Source: JASHPR01 sp963844655
Lineage (GTDB): Bacteria; Actinomycetota; Actinomycetes; Streptosporangiales; Streptosporangiaceae
Assembly: GCA_963844655.1 (NCBI GenBank)
Contig: CAWJPA010000003.1
Coordinates: 854,882-918,881, forward strand
Reading direction: 5' to 3'
Length of the DNA stretch: 64,000 nucleotides
Part shown: positions 43,236-52,589 of the stretch, piece after piece
How positions within the stretch are numbered: the stretch's first letter is position 1
How the letters are laid out: each line of letters starts with the position of its first letter
The notes under the pieces: generated by a model
Database searches by the model: none
What the model was told of the DNA's origin: nothing
The model's input: only the letters and a program-made list of their open reading frames with translations
Position numbers and translations under genes: made by a program

Positions 43236-43253
43236 GAGTATCTCCGATGCCAC

Positions 43254-43275
43254 GTTTGCGCGATCTTGCGCAAAC
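43254..43275. promoter_or_regulatory. Perfect dyad in the carboxylesterase promoter
   Basis: GTTTGCGC and GCGCAAAC with a 6-nt spacer, 19 bp upstream of the esterase start. It is a probable operator, most simply for the adjacent WYL regulator. Confidence 0.55.
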
Positions 43276-43329
43276 TGTCTCACCGATCGGCCCCGACCAG
43301 CAATAACCTGCGGGAAAGCATCGCCGGGC

Positions 43330-44286
43330 TCACGATCCGGTTCCGCTGGCCTGGGTGAGCTGCTGGCCCAGGGCCGCGACGGCGCGCTGGAGCTCCGGTG
43401 ACCCGGCAACCCGGAACGGTGCCTGGATAGCAGCGAGGCGCCGGGCGTACCAGTCCAGCTCGCTGGTTGTGCCCCGCAGGCGCGTCCGGCCCTCACCGTC
43501 CGGTTCCAGGCGGGCCAGGCTTCGCGGCAGCCACCTCGATGTCTCCTCGACGGTGGCGTCGACGAGCACGTCGACCGGGTGAGCCCAGCCCTCGGACAGG
43601 TGCTCCTCCAGGGTGCGCAGGGCGTCAAGGTCCTGCGGTGGCGTGAATGTGTCCACCAGCGGCTCGGACGTGACGATCCGGTCCACCCGCAGCACGCGCC
43701 GGGCCTCCGCGGTGTGCGACCAGCCCAGCAGGTACCACCGGCCGTGCCGCAGCACCACGGCCCACGGGTCGACTTCCATCACCCGGTCCGTGCCCCGGCC
43801 CATCCGGTAGACCAGGCGCAGCCGCCGCGCCGCGGTGCAGGCCTCGATCAGCTGGGCCGTCACCTCGGGACTCGCCCGGGGCTGGTCGGCAGGAGGATTC
43901 GTTACCTCGCGGACGCCCCGGACCGGGCCCGCTACCTCCTCCGGCAGCACCCTGAGGATCTTGGCCAGCGCGCCGCCCACCAGGTCCGCTGGGTCCGCCG
44001 CGTTCCTGTGGCCCTCCAGCACGGCCATGGCCAGTCCCATGGCCTCGGCGGCCGTGAACATCAGCGGCGGGAGCCGCAGGCCGCGCCCCACCCTGTATCC
44101 CCCGTACGGGCCGCTGACCGACTCGATCGGCAGGTCCGCCTCGCGCAGGATCGCGACGTAGCGACGGGCCGCCCGCTCGGTGACGCCGAGCCTTTCTCCC
44201 AGCCGGTGCGCGGTGATTCCGGGGCTGTTCTGGATGACCTCCAGGGCCAGCAGCGTCCTCGCGGTCGGGCTCACCTCATGCGCCAT
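43330..44286 (-). CDS. YafY-type HTH regulator with WYL domain
   Basis: 318 aa. The N-terminal winged HTH is ARTLLALEVIQNSPGITAHR, then LGERLGVTERAARRYVAILR. The WYL domain (about residues 145-225) contains DPWAVVLRHGRWYLLGWSHT, and the WCX C-terminus follows. WYL proteins bind nucleic-acid or small-molecule ligands and often regulate adjacent operons. It is divergent from the GNAT gene with a 53-bp gap and probably controls the downstream carboxylesterase. Confidence 0.93.
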   Translation of the reverse strand: MAHEVSPTARTLLALEVIQNSPGITAHRLGERLGVTERAARRYVAILREADLPIESVSGPYGGYRVGRGLRLPPLMFTAAEAMGLAMAVLEGHRNAADPADLVGGALAKILRVLPEEVAGPVRGVREVTNPPADQPRASPEVTAQLIEACTAARRLRLVYRMGRGTDRVMEVDPWAVVLRHGRWYLLGWSHTAEARRVLRVDRIVTSEPLVDTFTPPQDLDALRTLEEHLSEGWAHPVDVLVDATVEETSRWLPRSLARLEPDGEGRTRLRGTTSELDWYARRLAAIQAPFRVAGSPELQRAVAALGQQLTQASGTGS

Positions 44287-44339
44287 GCGCTTCCCATCCC
44301 GGAACTAGACCGTCCGGAACCGACGGTATCGTGCCTGGT

Positions 44340-44972
44340 ATGGACGCAGACAGTGAAGCGATCCTGCGTGAACTGCAGCTGACTATTTTCCCGGCGAACC
44401 AGGCCTCCTGGGCTGACCTGCAGGCGATCTTCGGCACTGCCGACTACCCGGGCAGGTGCTACTGCCAGCACTACAAGACCCGGGACTGCCACTGGAGTTC
44501 GCTGAGTGACGAGGACCGGCGCAGCCGCCTGCGCGAGCAGACCCACTGCGATGATGCGGGGGCGCGCACCACCACCGGTCTCGTGGCCTACCTGGACCAG
44601 GAGCCGGTCGGCTGGGTGGCGGTCGAGCCGCGCACGGCCTATCCGCGCCTGCCGAAGGTCCGGACCGTGTGGAGCGGCCGCGACGAGGACAAGGCGGACG
44701 ACAACGTCTGGGCCGTCACCTGCTTCGTGACCCGCAAGGGGTACCGCAAGCGCGGGATCACCTATGCGCTGGCCGCCGCCGCGGCCGGCTTCGCCCGGGA
44801 GAGCGGCGCCCGGGCGCTGGAGGCGTATCCGATGATCACCGAGCCGGGCAAGGAGATCACCTGGGGCGAGCTGCACGTCGGAAGCCGCCAGGTCTTCGCC
44901 GACGCCGGCTTCACCGAGGTGAGCCACCCCAGCCCGCGGCGTGTGGTGATGCGGATCGACTTCGCCGCCTGA
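44340..44972 (+). CDS. GNAT family N-acetyltransferase
   Basis: 210 aa from ATG 44340 (GTG 44331 possible). The C-terminal GNAT core has VWAVTCFVTRKGYRKRGITY, the acetyl-CoA-binding R/Q-x-x-G-x-G/A type loop, followed by ALAAAAAGFARESGARALEA and VFADAGFTEVSHPSPRRVVM. The N-terminal CYCQHYKTRDCHWSS with clustered Cys/His is seen in a GNAT subgroup of uncharacterised specificity. The substrate is unknown. Confidence 0.88.
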   Translation: MDADSEAILRELQLTIFPANQASWADLQAIFGTADYPGRCYCQHYKTRDCHWSSLSDEDRRSRLREQTHCDDAGARTTTGLVAYLDQEPVGWVAVEPRTAYPRLPKVRTVWSGRDEDKADDNVWAVTCFVTRKGYRKRGITYALAAAAAGFARESGARALEAYPMITEPGKEITWGELHVGSRQVFADAGFTEVSHPSPRRVVMRIDFAA

Positions 44973-45052
44973 GCCGGTGTGCGAGCGTATGTCCGGTAGT
45001 GTGCATCGGGCTACAGGACGGCGCGTTCAGCGGCGTGCGGGATTGGGACAGG

Positions 45053-46504
45053 ATGAAGCGGATACTCCTTCGCTCCGCGAAGAGCCCCTTCCGGGTCGTC
45101 AGCCACGAGGAATTCATCCAGCAGGACCTCGCAGGGACGAATTCTGGCAATCTGCTCTTCAGCGACGCCGTGCATAAGCTGCTCCTGACCGAACATACCG
45201 AAGTAGTCTCCAACGGCATTAAGACCGACTGCTCGGCGCGTCGGGCCCAGCAAATAAACGATGAATATGACGTATTCGCAGTCCCCCTCGCCAATGCGTT
45301 CCGGCTTGATTTCCGGGCCTCGCTGGACCGGCTCAGCACGCTGATCGAGCAGCTCACGATCCCGGTGGTCGTGGTCGGAGTCGGTGCCCAGGTCGGCGAT
45401 GACTACGACACAGGAATGCTGCGGTCGATGGAGGCCTCGGTCAGGCGATTCGCGGCCGCGGTACTCGATAGGTCGGCCTCCATCGGGGTGCGCGGCGAGC
45501 TGACGGCGAGCTACCTGGAGGCCCTGGGGTTCACCGACACCGAGGTTGTCGGCTGCCCGTCCATGTTCTTTTATGGCGACACCCTTCCCGCGCCGCGCCA
45601 TCCGGTCAGGATCACCGATGAGTCCCGTATTGCCATCAACTTGTCCCGGGACGCGATTGGCACGGGAGATATAGCCGGCCTCGCTCGCCATGCCTACGAG
45701 CGATTTCCCGGCCTCATGTACTACGCCCAGGACCTCATTGACGCTGAGGTTCTCTACTGGGGCGATACCTCGCAGGAATCCGGCGATCGGTCGGTGTTCC
45801 CGCTCCAGCTGAGCCATCCGCTGCTGCATGAGGGCAAGGTGAGGGTGCCGGTAGATCCTGCGACCTGGATCAGCGAACTGCGCTCGTACGACTTCGCCTA
45901 TGGCACGCGCATTCACGGGAACATCGCGGCGCTGCTGGCAGGCACCCCAAGCGTGGTGCTGGTGCACGACTCGCGCACCCTGGAGCTGAGCCGCTACTTC
46001 GGGCTTCCGCACCGGATGCTGCGCGATGTGCCCGCGGACATCGATCCGCAGGAGCTTGCCGACACGGCCGATTACACATCGATGGTTGCCGGTCACCGGG
46101 AGCGCTTCAGCCGCCTGACTGCCTTTCTGGACAAGAACTCTCTCGAAAACTCCTACAGTCATGGCGACAGAGGCGCAGCTTTCGATGCCCAGGTGGCCAA
46201 GCTCGACCTCCCGCCTGGCATCGGGGTCTGGGACGGTTCCGACGATGGCGGGCTGCGCTACCGGCTCGCCTGGCTGCGGGAGCAGATGCTGGCCGCACGC
46301 TCGGCCGCCGCCCAGCGCCACGCCGAGCTGGCGAAGACAACCGCCGGGCTGACGCAGAGCAACAAGGACCTCCTGCAGCGACTGGACGCGATGCAGGAGC
46401 GGCTGGCCGCAACCGAGCAGCGGGTGGCCCGCATCGAAAGGCGTCCTGTATCGCGCTTGGGGCGGGCGGTCCGCCGCGGCGTCAGGCGGATCACGACCCG
46501 GTAG
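45053..46504 (+). CDS. Polysaccharide pyruvyl transferase family protein with coiled-coil tail
   Basis: 483 aa from ATG 45053; a GTG 18 nt upstream is an alternative. The PS_pyruv_trans domain covers about residues 20-330: GNLLFSDAVHKLLL, PVVVVGVGAQVGDDYDTG, SIGVRGELTASYLEALGF, VVGCPSMFFYG and FAYGTRIHGNIAALLAGTPS, the family's conserved RxHG signature. The last 90 residues (QMLAARSAAAQRHAELAKTT onward) are a coiled coil ending in a basic tail. The family adds pyruvate ketals to cell-surface glycans. It converges on a methyltransferase gene 45 bp away. Confidence 0.88.
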   Translation: MKRILLRSAKSPFRVVSHEEFIQQDLAGTNSGNLLFSDAVHKLLLTEHTEVVSNGIKTDCSARRAQQINDEYDVFAVPLANAFRLDFRASLDRLSTLIEQLTIPVVVVGVGAQVGDDYDTGMLRSMEASVRRFAAAVLDRSASIGVRGELTASYLEALGFTDTEVVGCPSMFFYGDTLPAPRHPVRITDESRIAINLSRDAIGTGDIAGLARHAYERFPGLMYYAQDLIDAEVLYWGDTSQESGDRSVFPLQLSHPLLHEGKVRVPVDPATWISELRSYDFAYGTRIHGNIAALLAGTPSVVLVHDSRTLELSRYFGLPHRMLRDVPADIDPQELADTADYTSMVAGHRERFSRLTAFLDKNSLENSYSHGDRGAAFDAQVAKLDLPPGIGVWDGSDDGGLRYRLAWLREQMLAARSAAAQRHAELAKTTAGLTQSNKDLLQRLDAMQERLAATEQRVARIERRPVSRLGRAVRRGVRRITTR

Positions 46505-46549
46505 CGGCCGTATCTGGATTTCCCGCCGGTGTGCTCCGGGAAGCCGCCG

Positions 46550-47590
46550 CTATTTCGGATCTTCGGTGATGAGGGCGTAGGCCTTGCGGTTATAGCTATG
46601 CGCGTAGCCGAAGTCGCCCTTGAGCATGTCCGCGACGTGGATGAGCTGGACGGTGCCGAACCGGCGCGCCATGTCCTGCCGCACCTGCGGAGCGCTGAGC
46701 AGGTTGAAATGGTAGTTGCCCCGAGGGTTGTCAACATGCTCGGGCACCTCGTCCATGCGGAAGAAGGCGAAGTACAAGCCCCGGCGGCAGATCCGGACCG
46801 CGGCGTCCATAGCGTGCTGCATGGCCGGAAGAGACAGGTGCTCCATGATGTCGAACCCGATCACGTAGTCCACGCTGCGGTCCTGCTCGGGCAGGTCCAG
46901 GACGCTGCCCAGGCGGAAGTTCACGTCAGGGAACCTTCGCCGGGCGTTGGCGATGTTGGTCTCATTCAGGTCGACGCCGGTGTAGTCCAGGAACCGCGCG
47001 ATGCCGTAGTCGGCGAATGCACCGTAGTCATTGGCAGATCCGCAGGCGTACTCGAGCACGCTCAGCGGTGGCGCCTGCCGGCCGGCCAGTGCGTCCCGCC
47101 AGCGCCTGCCGAATTCCGGTGCACGATCAGCGATGACCTCGCTCACCCGCTGCACATCCGCATGGTGGCCGGGATCCAGCGTTGGCTTCATCGCGACTCC
47201 GAGTTCGGCGGCCCGGACCCGGATGGCCTCGTTCAGTTCGACGGCCCAGGCCAGTTCCTCGCGCATCAGCGAGTCGAATTCCGACCCGAACAGTGCGCGC
47301 ACCAACGTGTGCCTGGACAAGATGCTCGGAACGTTGATGCGCGGATCTTGATAGCCGCTGACCAGGTAGCGCTCCAGCATGTCCTGCCGGTATCCGGCCC
47401 AGACGCCGCGGAGCTTGGCCTCCTCTGTGCGCAGTCTCGGTGGCGCTGCCGCCGGCAGACCCTGCGGAGCAGGCCAGAGACGCTTTAAAGGCTTAGCCGC
47501 CGCCGCGCGCCTGCGGCTGCCAACGGGCAACACCGCCTTGACGACCGGGTTATTGGCAATCGCGGCTCTGAGCATGCCTGAGTATCGCAT
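46550..47590 (-). CDS. SAM-dependent methyltransferase
   Basis: 346 aa from ATG 47590. The class I methyltransferase core starts at about residue 178 with VLEYACGSANDYGAFADYG, then FLDYTGVDLNETNIANARRR and VDYVIGFDIMEHLSLP. The N-terminal 150 residues are basic and then helical, and include RTEEAKLRGVWAGYRQDMLE, similar to proteins found in glycan or cell-envelope loci. The acceptor is unknown. Proximity to the pyruvyltransferase hints at glycan modification. Confidence 0.88.
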   Translation of the reverse strand: MRYSGMLRAAIANNPVVKAVLPVGSRRRAAAAKPLKRLWPAPQGLPAAAPPRLRTEEAKLRGVWAGYRQDMLERYLVSGYQDPRINVPSILSRHTLVRALFGSEFDSLMREELAWAVELNEAIRVRAAELGVAMKPTLDPGHHADVQRVSEVIADRAPEFGRRWRDALAGRQAPPLSVLEYACGSANDYGAFADYGIARFLDYTGVDLNETNIANARRRFPDVNFRLGSVLDLPEQDRSVDYVIGFDIMEHLSLPAMQHAMDAAVRICRRGLYFAFFRMDEVPEHVDNPRGNYHFNLLSAPQVRQDMARRFGTVQLIHVADMLKGDFGYAHSYNRKAYALITEDPK

Positions 47591-47683
47591 CACCCAGAGG
47601 CGCCTGATGTCGGTGTTTCCGGCTATCCACGGGAATCTTGGATTAGCTGCGGATGCGCCGGGCTAGTACCGATACTCGGGTTC

Positions 47684-48238
47684 GTGATCGGCGATGAGTT
47701 CCCGGCCGTGCTGGTCGCCGCGCAAGACGGCAGCGAGGTCGCGTTCGCGACGCTGTGGCGTGACGGCAACCCGGCCTTACTGCGCTACCTGCGGGTAGTC
47801 GCAGCCGATGACGCGGAGGATGTCGCGGCCGAGACCTGGGTCCAGGTGGTCCGGGGGCTGCGCGGCTTCCGCGGGGACGAACAGGCGTGGCGGGCGTGGG
47901 TGTTCACCACCGCGCGGCGGCGGGCGAGCGACGAGCGCCGCCGGCGGTCACGGCACCCGGTCACGCCGCTCACTGAGATGGCCGGGTATCTGGAGCCCCG
48001 GACCGAGGACGCCGCCGTGCTGGCGATGGAGAACATGGCCACCGCGGCCGCGATCGCGGCAGTCTCAGCCTTGCCCCCGCTCCAGGCCGAGGTGATTGTG
48101 CTGCGGGTGCTGGCCGGCCTGGACACCGAGACCGTCGCCCGCATCGTTCGCCGCAGCCCGGGCGCGGTCCGGGTCGCCGCCCACCGGGGGCTGCGGCGGC
48201 TGGCTCAGACCCTGACGTCGACGGAAGTAACGCTGTGA
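47684..48238 (+). CDS. ECF-type RNA polymerase sigma factor
   Basis: 184 aa from GTG 47684. Region 2 includes LRYLRVVAADDAEDVAAETW and WVFTTARRRASDERRR (the -10 recognition part). Region 4 is SALPPLQAEVIVLRVLAGLD, then TETVARIVRRSPGAVRVAAH. Its stop overlaps the next gene's GTG as GTGA, so it is coupled to a probable anti-sigma or envelope partner. Confidence 0.9.
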   Translation: MIGDEFPAVLVAAQDGSEVAFATLWRDGNPALLRYLRVVAADDAEDVAAETWVQVVRGLRGFRGDEQAWRAWVFTTARRRASDERRRRSRHPVTPLTEMAGYLEPRTEDAAVLAMENMATAAAIAAVSALPPLQAEVIVLRVLAGLDTETVARIVRRSPGAVRVAAHRGLRRLAQTLTSTEVTL

Positions 48239-49222
48239 CCGGCCGCGGCGTTTCAGACGATGACATGCCGATCTTCCCGTGGCCAGCTCAGGGCGGTATC
48301 CCCCCGCTGGGGGATCCCGCCCTCGACGCGCTGCTCACCGGACGCGTCCTGGCCGAGGACGCCCCCGGCGGGCTGCGTCCGGTGGCAGAGGCCATCGCCG
48401 CGCTCAACGCGGCGCCGACGAGAAGCGAACTGGCCGCCGAGGCGAGCGCCCGGTCGGTGTTCCGACTGCACGTTCGGCAGTTCTGCCGAACGTGCCCGGT
48501 CACGCCACCGGAGCCGCCCCGCGCTCCTATCCCGGCTCGGGTCCAGACTCGGCGCGGCCGCGGCGGTCGGCATGGTCGCCCTCAGCGCCGCGGCCGCCGC
48601 AGCCTACACGGGCGCCCTGCCCGCCCCGGTCCAGAACCTCGCGCACTACACCATCGGCGCACCCTCGGGGCACCGCACCGCTCCCTCCACCCAGGTAGGT
48701 CAGGAGCAGCCGGCCGCGACGGCCGGTCACCGCCTGTGCGTCACATTCACGCACCTGAATGCCCACCGCAGGGCCAGGCAGAAGGCGGTGGACTTCCATC
48801 ATCTGGCCGCCGCGGCGGGCGGGGCGGCTCACGTGAAGGCATACTGCGCCGCGGCGGCCCACCCCGGGACCGCGACGCCCGGCCAGCCGGCCCATCATCG
48901 AGCGGGTGACCCGGGTTCTTCTCCCACTCCCAGGTCGGCGGGCCATCCCTCCGGCAGGCCGAGCCCGAACCCAGCCAGTTGGCCGAGTCCGCTTCCGGCC
49001 AGCGGCCCGGGCCCGAACCCGACCGTCGGGCCGAGTCCCTCTCCGACCGTCGGGCCGACTCCCTCTCCGAACGGCGGGCCCAGTCCCAGTCCGAGTTCCA
49101 CAGGCCAGCCGACCAGCCAGTCCACCGGGTCGTCAACGGCCCAACCCCAACGGGCCGGCCGGCCAGCGCTCCGCGTAAGCCAACGGCCCAACCCCAGAAA
49201 TCGGCGGCCCGGGTTGGTGTAA
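48235..49222 (+). pseudogene. Anti-sigma-like membrane protein with Pro/Ser-rich tail, +1 frameshift
   Basis: GTG 48235 overlaps the sigma stop. The first frame gives a cytoplasmic N-terminus (ALNAAPTRSELAAEASARSV) and then loses meaning. The +1 frame gives a membrane helix (LGAAAAVGMVALSAAAAAA) and an exported region with two spaced Cys (RLCVTFTHL, VKAYCAAA), common in such partners. A Pro/Ser tail follows with SPSPTVGP-type repeats, ending at 49222. One surplus C in CCCC at 48517-48520 joins the two. If the shift is real the anti-sigma factor is truncated before its membrane anchor. Confidence 0.65.
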
Positions 49223-49322
49223 CGGGATAAGCGGGCCCGGCGTTTCGCAAGTGAGATGCCTGGGCTTCCCTTTCCCGGTCGGCCAGGCCGCGAGCAGGCC
49301 AGGCGGCCCGCACGCTGTGTGA

Positions 49323-49350
49323 CGGGCGGTCTCTCCCCCCTGACCGCCCG
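49323..49350. terminator. Hairpin between convergent genes
   Basis: 9-bp perfect stem CGGGCGGTC / GACCGCCCG with a pyrimidine-rich 10-nt loop, 100 bp after the anti-sigma frame. A second, tighter palindrome, GCCCGCC / GGCGGGC, is at 49378-49393. The 49223-49589 gap holds no gene that I can support. Confidence 0.55.
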
Positions 49351-49589
49351 GCCAGCCGTGTGGCCACCGGCATGCTCGCCCGCCCTGGCGGGCAACGTGG
49401 CCGGGCAGGCGGGGCCCAGGTGAGCTGGCCGGGGAGGCGGTCGCGGGTGGCGATACCCGCGCCGTTTCCCCGGCTGGCGGCTCGACTGCTGCCCGATCAG
49501 CCCGGCGGATATCGCCCGGCCTCGTCCGCTGAGGCTGATCGCGGCAGTGGCGTCCCTGGTCTGGCGGCGCCCCTCGGGGCGCGGAACGG

Positions 49590-51159
49590 CTAGACCGGTG
49601 GCGCCACCGGCTGGGACGTTTCCGCGGAAACGTCGCCGGGCTGGACGGACGGGCCGGGACGGGTGAGCGGGCCCCAGCGGAACAAGGTTCCGGCGATCAC
49701 GGCGCCGCAGGCGAAGATCGCGGCGGCCCACCAGAACGCGGTGGTGTAGCCGTGGATCAGCGCCTGGCCGAGGAGGGCCGGGCTGGGCCGGCCGTGAACC
49801 AGGGTCGCCGGGCTGATGTGGCTGGCCACGTAGCCGGAGACGGCGCTCGCTGCGAGCGTGTTGAGCAGGGCGACGCCCACCGAGCCGCCGAGCTGCTGGC
49901 CGGTGTTGACGGTGGCCGAGGCCACGCCCGCGTCCGACGGGGCCACGCCGAACGTGCCAGTGTTGATCGCGGGCGCGATCACATTGCCGAGCCCGGCCCC
50001 GGTGACCAGCAGGGGCGGGAGCACGTCGGCCGCGTAGCTGGAGTGAACCCCGATCCGGGTCAGCCAGGCCATGCCGAGCGCGGCGACCAGCATGCCCAGG
50101 GTGACCAGCGGCCTGGGCCCGAACCTGGGCATGAGCACGATCGTGGCCAGGTTGGCCGAGACCATGACCAGGGCGATCATCGGCAGGAACGCGACCCCGG
50201 TGATCACGGGGGAGTAGTGCAGCGTGACCTGCATGTAGTAGGTCAGGAACAGGAAGATGCCGAACATCCCGCTGCCAGCGATCAGGATCGACAGGTAGGC
50301 GGCGCCGCGGTTGCGGTCGAGCACCACCCGCAGCGGCAGCAGCGGCGCGGGAGCCCGGGTCTGCCACCAGGCGAATATGGCCAGCAGCACGACCCCCGCG
50401 GCCAGGAAGCCCCACGTGGACGGCGTGTGCCAGTTGTGCGTCGCGGCGTTGGAGAAGCCGTACACGATGCAGAACATCCCGCCGGACACGGTCAGCACGC
50501 CGGGTATATCCAGCCGGGGCCGGTCTGCCGATGGCTCCCGGCGGCGCAGCAGGGTCACGGCCCCGACGGCCGCGATGGCGGCGAAGAACAGGTTTACGTA
50601 CAGGCACCAGCGCCAGGTCAGGTACTCGGTCAGCAGGCCCTCCGAGCAGCAGCCCGACCGCGCCGCCCGCTCCGGCGATGGCCCCGAACACCCCGAACGC
50701 CTTCCCGCGCTCCTTGGGGTCGGTGAACGTCGTGGTCAGCAGCGACAGCGCCGCCGGCGCCAGCAGCGCGCCGAACGCCCCCTGACAGGCCCGGGCGGCG
50801 ATCAGCATCCCGAAACTCGTCGAGGCGCCGCCGACCGCCGACGCCGCGGCGAAGCCGATCAGGCCGGTCAGGAACGTGACCTTGCGGCCGAACAGGTCGG
50901 CCAGCCTGCCGCCGAGGAGCAGCAGGCTGCCGAACGCGAGCGCGTAGGCGGTGACCACCCACTGCCGGTCCACCGGGGAGAAGCCCAGCGACCGCTGCGC
51001 CGACGGCAGCGCGATGTTCACGATCGTGACGTCGAGGACCACCATCAGCTGGGCCAGGCCGACCACGCCCAGGATCAGCCACCGCCGTGAGTCCGGCGCG
51101 CCCGCCGCGTGGTTGGCCGCGGCGTGATCCGCGCCGTCGGGGATGTTCGTCGCCGACAT
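49590..51159 (-). pseudogene. MFS drug transporter (DHA2/EmrB-QacA type), frameshifted
   Basis: Start ATG 51159. The first frame has helices 1-5 with LMVVLDVTIVNIALPSAQRS, WVVTAYALAFGSLLLLGGRL, ADLFGRKVTFLTGLIGFAAA and GAFGALLAPAALSLL. After AGGAVGLLLGG the frame is lost. The continuation TEYLTWRWCLYVN and the remaining helices to 49590 lie in the +1 frame. One surplus G in GGG (CCC at 50638-50640 on the plus strand) explains the break. With the correction it would be a 14-helix exporter of about 520 aa, controlled by the divergent TetR gene. Confidence 0.85.
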
Positions 51160-51207
51160 CGCCCATCTCCTATCTGGAGGGGTTATCTCCGCTTCTAGTG
51201 GTAGCGT

Positions 51208-51227
51208 ACTCCTCAAAGCGGAGGAGT
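51208..51227. promoter_or_regulatory. Operator-like dyad between MFS and TetR genes
   Basis: ACTCCTC and GAGGAGT with a 6-nt spacer, flanked by AGTGG (51197) and CCACT (51233), which form a second, outer dyad. It lies 29 bp before the TetR start and 49 bp before the MFS start, the standard position for TetR autorepression. Confidence 0.6.
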
Positions 51228-51255
51228 CAACTCCACTTAAGGTAGAGTGGGCTTC

Positions 51256-52041
51256 ATGAGCACTACTGCGGCTGAGTCTGGTCCTGGGGAGGCTGCCGCT
51301 GGCGCGGGTTCTGGGCGGGCGGCAGCCGGGGCGGAGCCTGGGCAGGCCGCGGGCCGGACGGGTGGCTCGGCGACCGGCCCCGACGTGGCCGCGAATGGGC
51401 GGCGGCTGAGGAAGGACGCTGAGCGTAACAGGCAAAAAATACTGGCGGCGGCGGGCGAGGTATTCACAGAACGGGGACTGCAGGCCACGCTGGACGACGT
51501 CGCACGCCAGGCCGGGGTCGGGGTGGGCACGGTGTACCGGCGGTTCCCCGACAAGGAGGCCCTGGTCGAGGCGCTGTTCACCGAGCGGCTGGACACGCTG
51601 GTCGGGTACGCCGAGCAGGGCCTGGCCGAGCCGGACCCGTGGACGGGCCTGGTGTTCCTCCTCGAGCACGCCGCCACGGTGATCGCCGGGGACCGGGGCC
51701 TGCGGCAGATCCTCATGTTCGCCACCTACGGGCGCGACCGCGTGGACCAGGCGCGCCAGCGCCTGCTGCCGGTGGTGCTGAAGCTGGTGCAGCGGGCCCA
51801 GGAGGCCGGGCAGGTGCGCGCCGACCTGCGGCCCACCGACGTGCCGCTGATCGAGTTCATGCTCAGCATGGCCGCCGAGTACGCCGGCCAGGTCCGGCCG
51901 GAGCTCTGGCGCCGGTACCTGGCCCTGATCCTGGACGCCCTGCGGCCCGCCCGTACCGGCACGACCGCGCTGCCCGAACCCGCGCTCAGCCCGGACGAGA
52001 TGGTCCAGGCCATGCGTTCTGGCTCCCTGGACCGCTCTTAA
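51256..52041 (+). CDS. TetR/AcrR family transcriptional regulator
   Basis: 261 aa from ATG 51256. A low-complexity Ala/Gly/Pro N-terminus (about 50 residues) precedes the HTH: RQKILAAAGEVFTERGLQAT, LDDVARQAGVGVGTVYRRFP. The C-terminal ligand domain ends with EFMLSMAAEYAGQVRPELWR. No ribosome-binding site is visible, so it may be translated from a near-leaderless message. It is divergent from, and probably represses, the MFS exporter. A 42-nt piece of this gene recurs at 56678. Confidence 0.92.
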   Translation: MSTTAAESGPGEAAAGAGSGRAAAGAEPGQAAGRTGGSATGPDVAANGRRLRKDAERNRQKILAAAGEVFTERGLQATLDDVARQAGVGVGTVYRRFPDKEALVEALFTERLDTLVGYAEQGLAEPDPWTGLVFLLEHAATVIAGDRGLRQILMFATYGRDRVDQARQRLLPVVLKLVQRAQEAGQVRADLRPTDVPLIEFMLSMAAEYAGQVRPELWRRYLALILDALRPARTGTTALPEPALSPDEMVQAMRSGSLDRS

Positions 52042-52089
52042 GCGGGTGTGAGCTGGCCCAGGCGCGCCGCGATGCCCCGGAGGGCCATC

Positions 52090-52133
52090 GCTGACAGGCC
52101 CGCCGCCTGGTGCGTGGCGGCAGGCCCGTCAGC
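52090..52133. terminator. Imperfect hairpin between convergent genes
   Basis: GCTGAC / GTCAGC outer arms and an inner CCGCC / GGCGG stem lie 49 bp after the TetR stop and 10 bp from the end of the opposing gene. Probable bidirectional terminator. Confidence 0.45.
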
Positions 52134-52142
52134 AAGCAGGTG

Positions 52143-52589
52143 TTACTGCTTACGCTTGCGCCGGCCTTTGGGCGGAGCGTCGCTGGGCGATCCGCCGTCT
52201 CCGGTCATGCGCTCGGGGTCGGGCAGGAGGCCGCCGTAGCCGGCGAGCAGCCGCGGTGCACTGTCGAAGTTCCCGCCCGAGAGCGCGGTCAGCCTGCGCG
52301 TGGCCTCGGTGAGGTGGTAGGCGTTCCCGCCCAGGGCGACCCACTTGCCGACCTCGGTGTTCAGCACCAGCCCGGCCGCCTGGTTGTCCGAGGCCGTCGT
52401 CGGGAACTCGATGAACACGTCGATGCCCTGCTCGACCCCGACCGGGACGCCCTGGGCAGACCAGGTGACCGCCACCGAGACCCGGTAGAGACCGGGCCGG
52501 ACTCCAAGATCATGACGCTGTCGGCGTCTGCTGGCTCGGGCACCGCCGAGCTCGTCGTCGCCCTCGAAGACGGCTACGTAGCCCCTCAC
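52143..52589 (-). CDS. Hypothetical protein, possibly with two compensating indels
   Basis: 148 aa as read from GTG 52589, which overlaps the upstream small gene as GTGA. The middle (VGVEQGIDVFIEFPTTASDN, LVLNTEVGKWVALGGNAYHL) is a plausible globular fold; the tail KGRRKRKQ is basic. Residues 17-30 (ARASRRRQRHDLG) look out of frame. The +1 frame reads VPEPADADSVMILE and would restore a smooth sequence if one base is surplus near 52545 and one is missing near 52500. No family recognised. Confidence 0.5.
   Translation of the reverse strand: MRGYVAVFEGDDELGGARASRRRQRHDLGVRPGLYRVSVAVTWSAQGVPVGVEQGIDVFIEFPTTASDNQAAGLVLNTEVGKWVALGGNAYHLTEATRRLTALSGGNFDSAPRLLAGYGGLLPDPERMTGDGGSPSDAPPKGRRKRKQ

Noticed and set aside
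49020..49110. Short repeats in the anti-sigma tail as a possible CRISPR or minisatellite
   Set aside because: The repeats are coding SPSPTVGP-type codons of a Pro/Ser tail, irregular and too few.
48895..51669. 924-codon minus-strand ORF as one giant protein
   Set aside because: It joins MFS helices in its first part to an out-of-frame Arg/Pro-rich tail; better explained as a frameshifted exporter.
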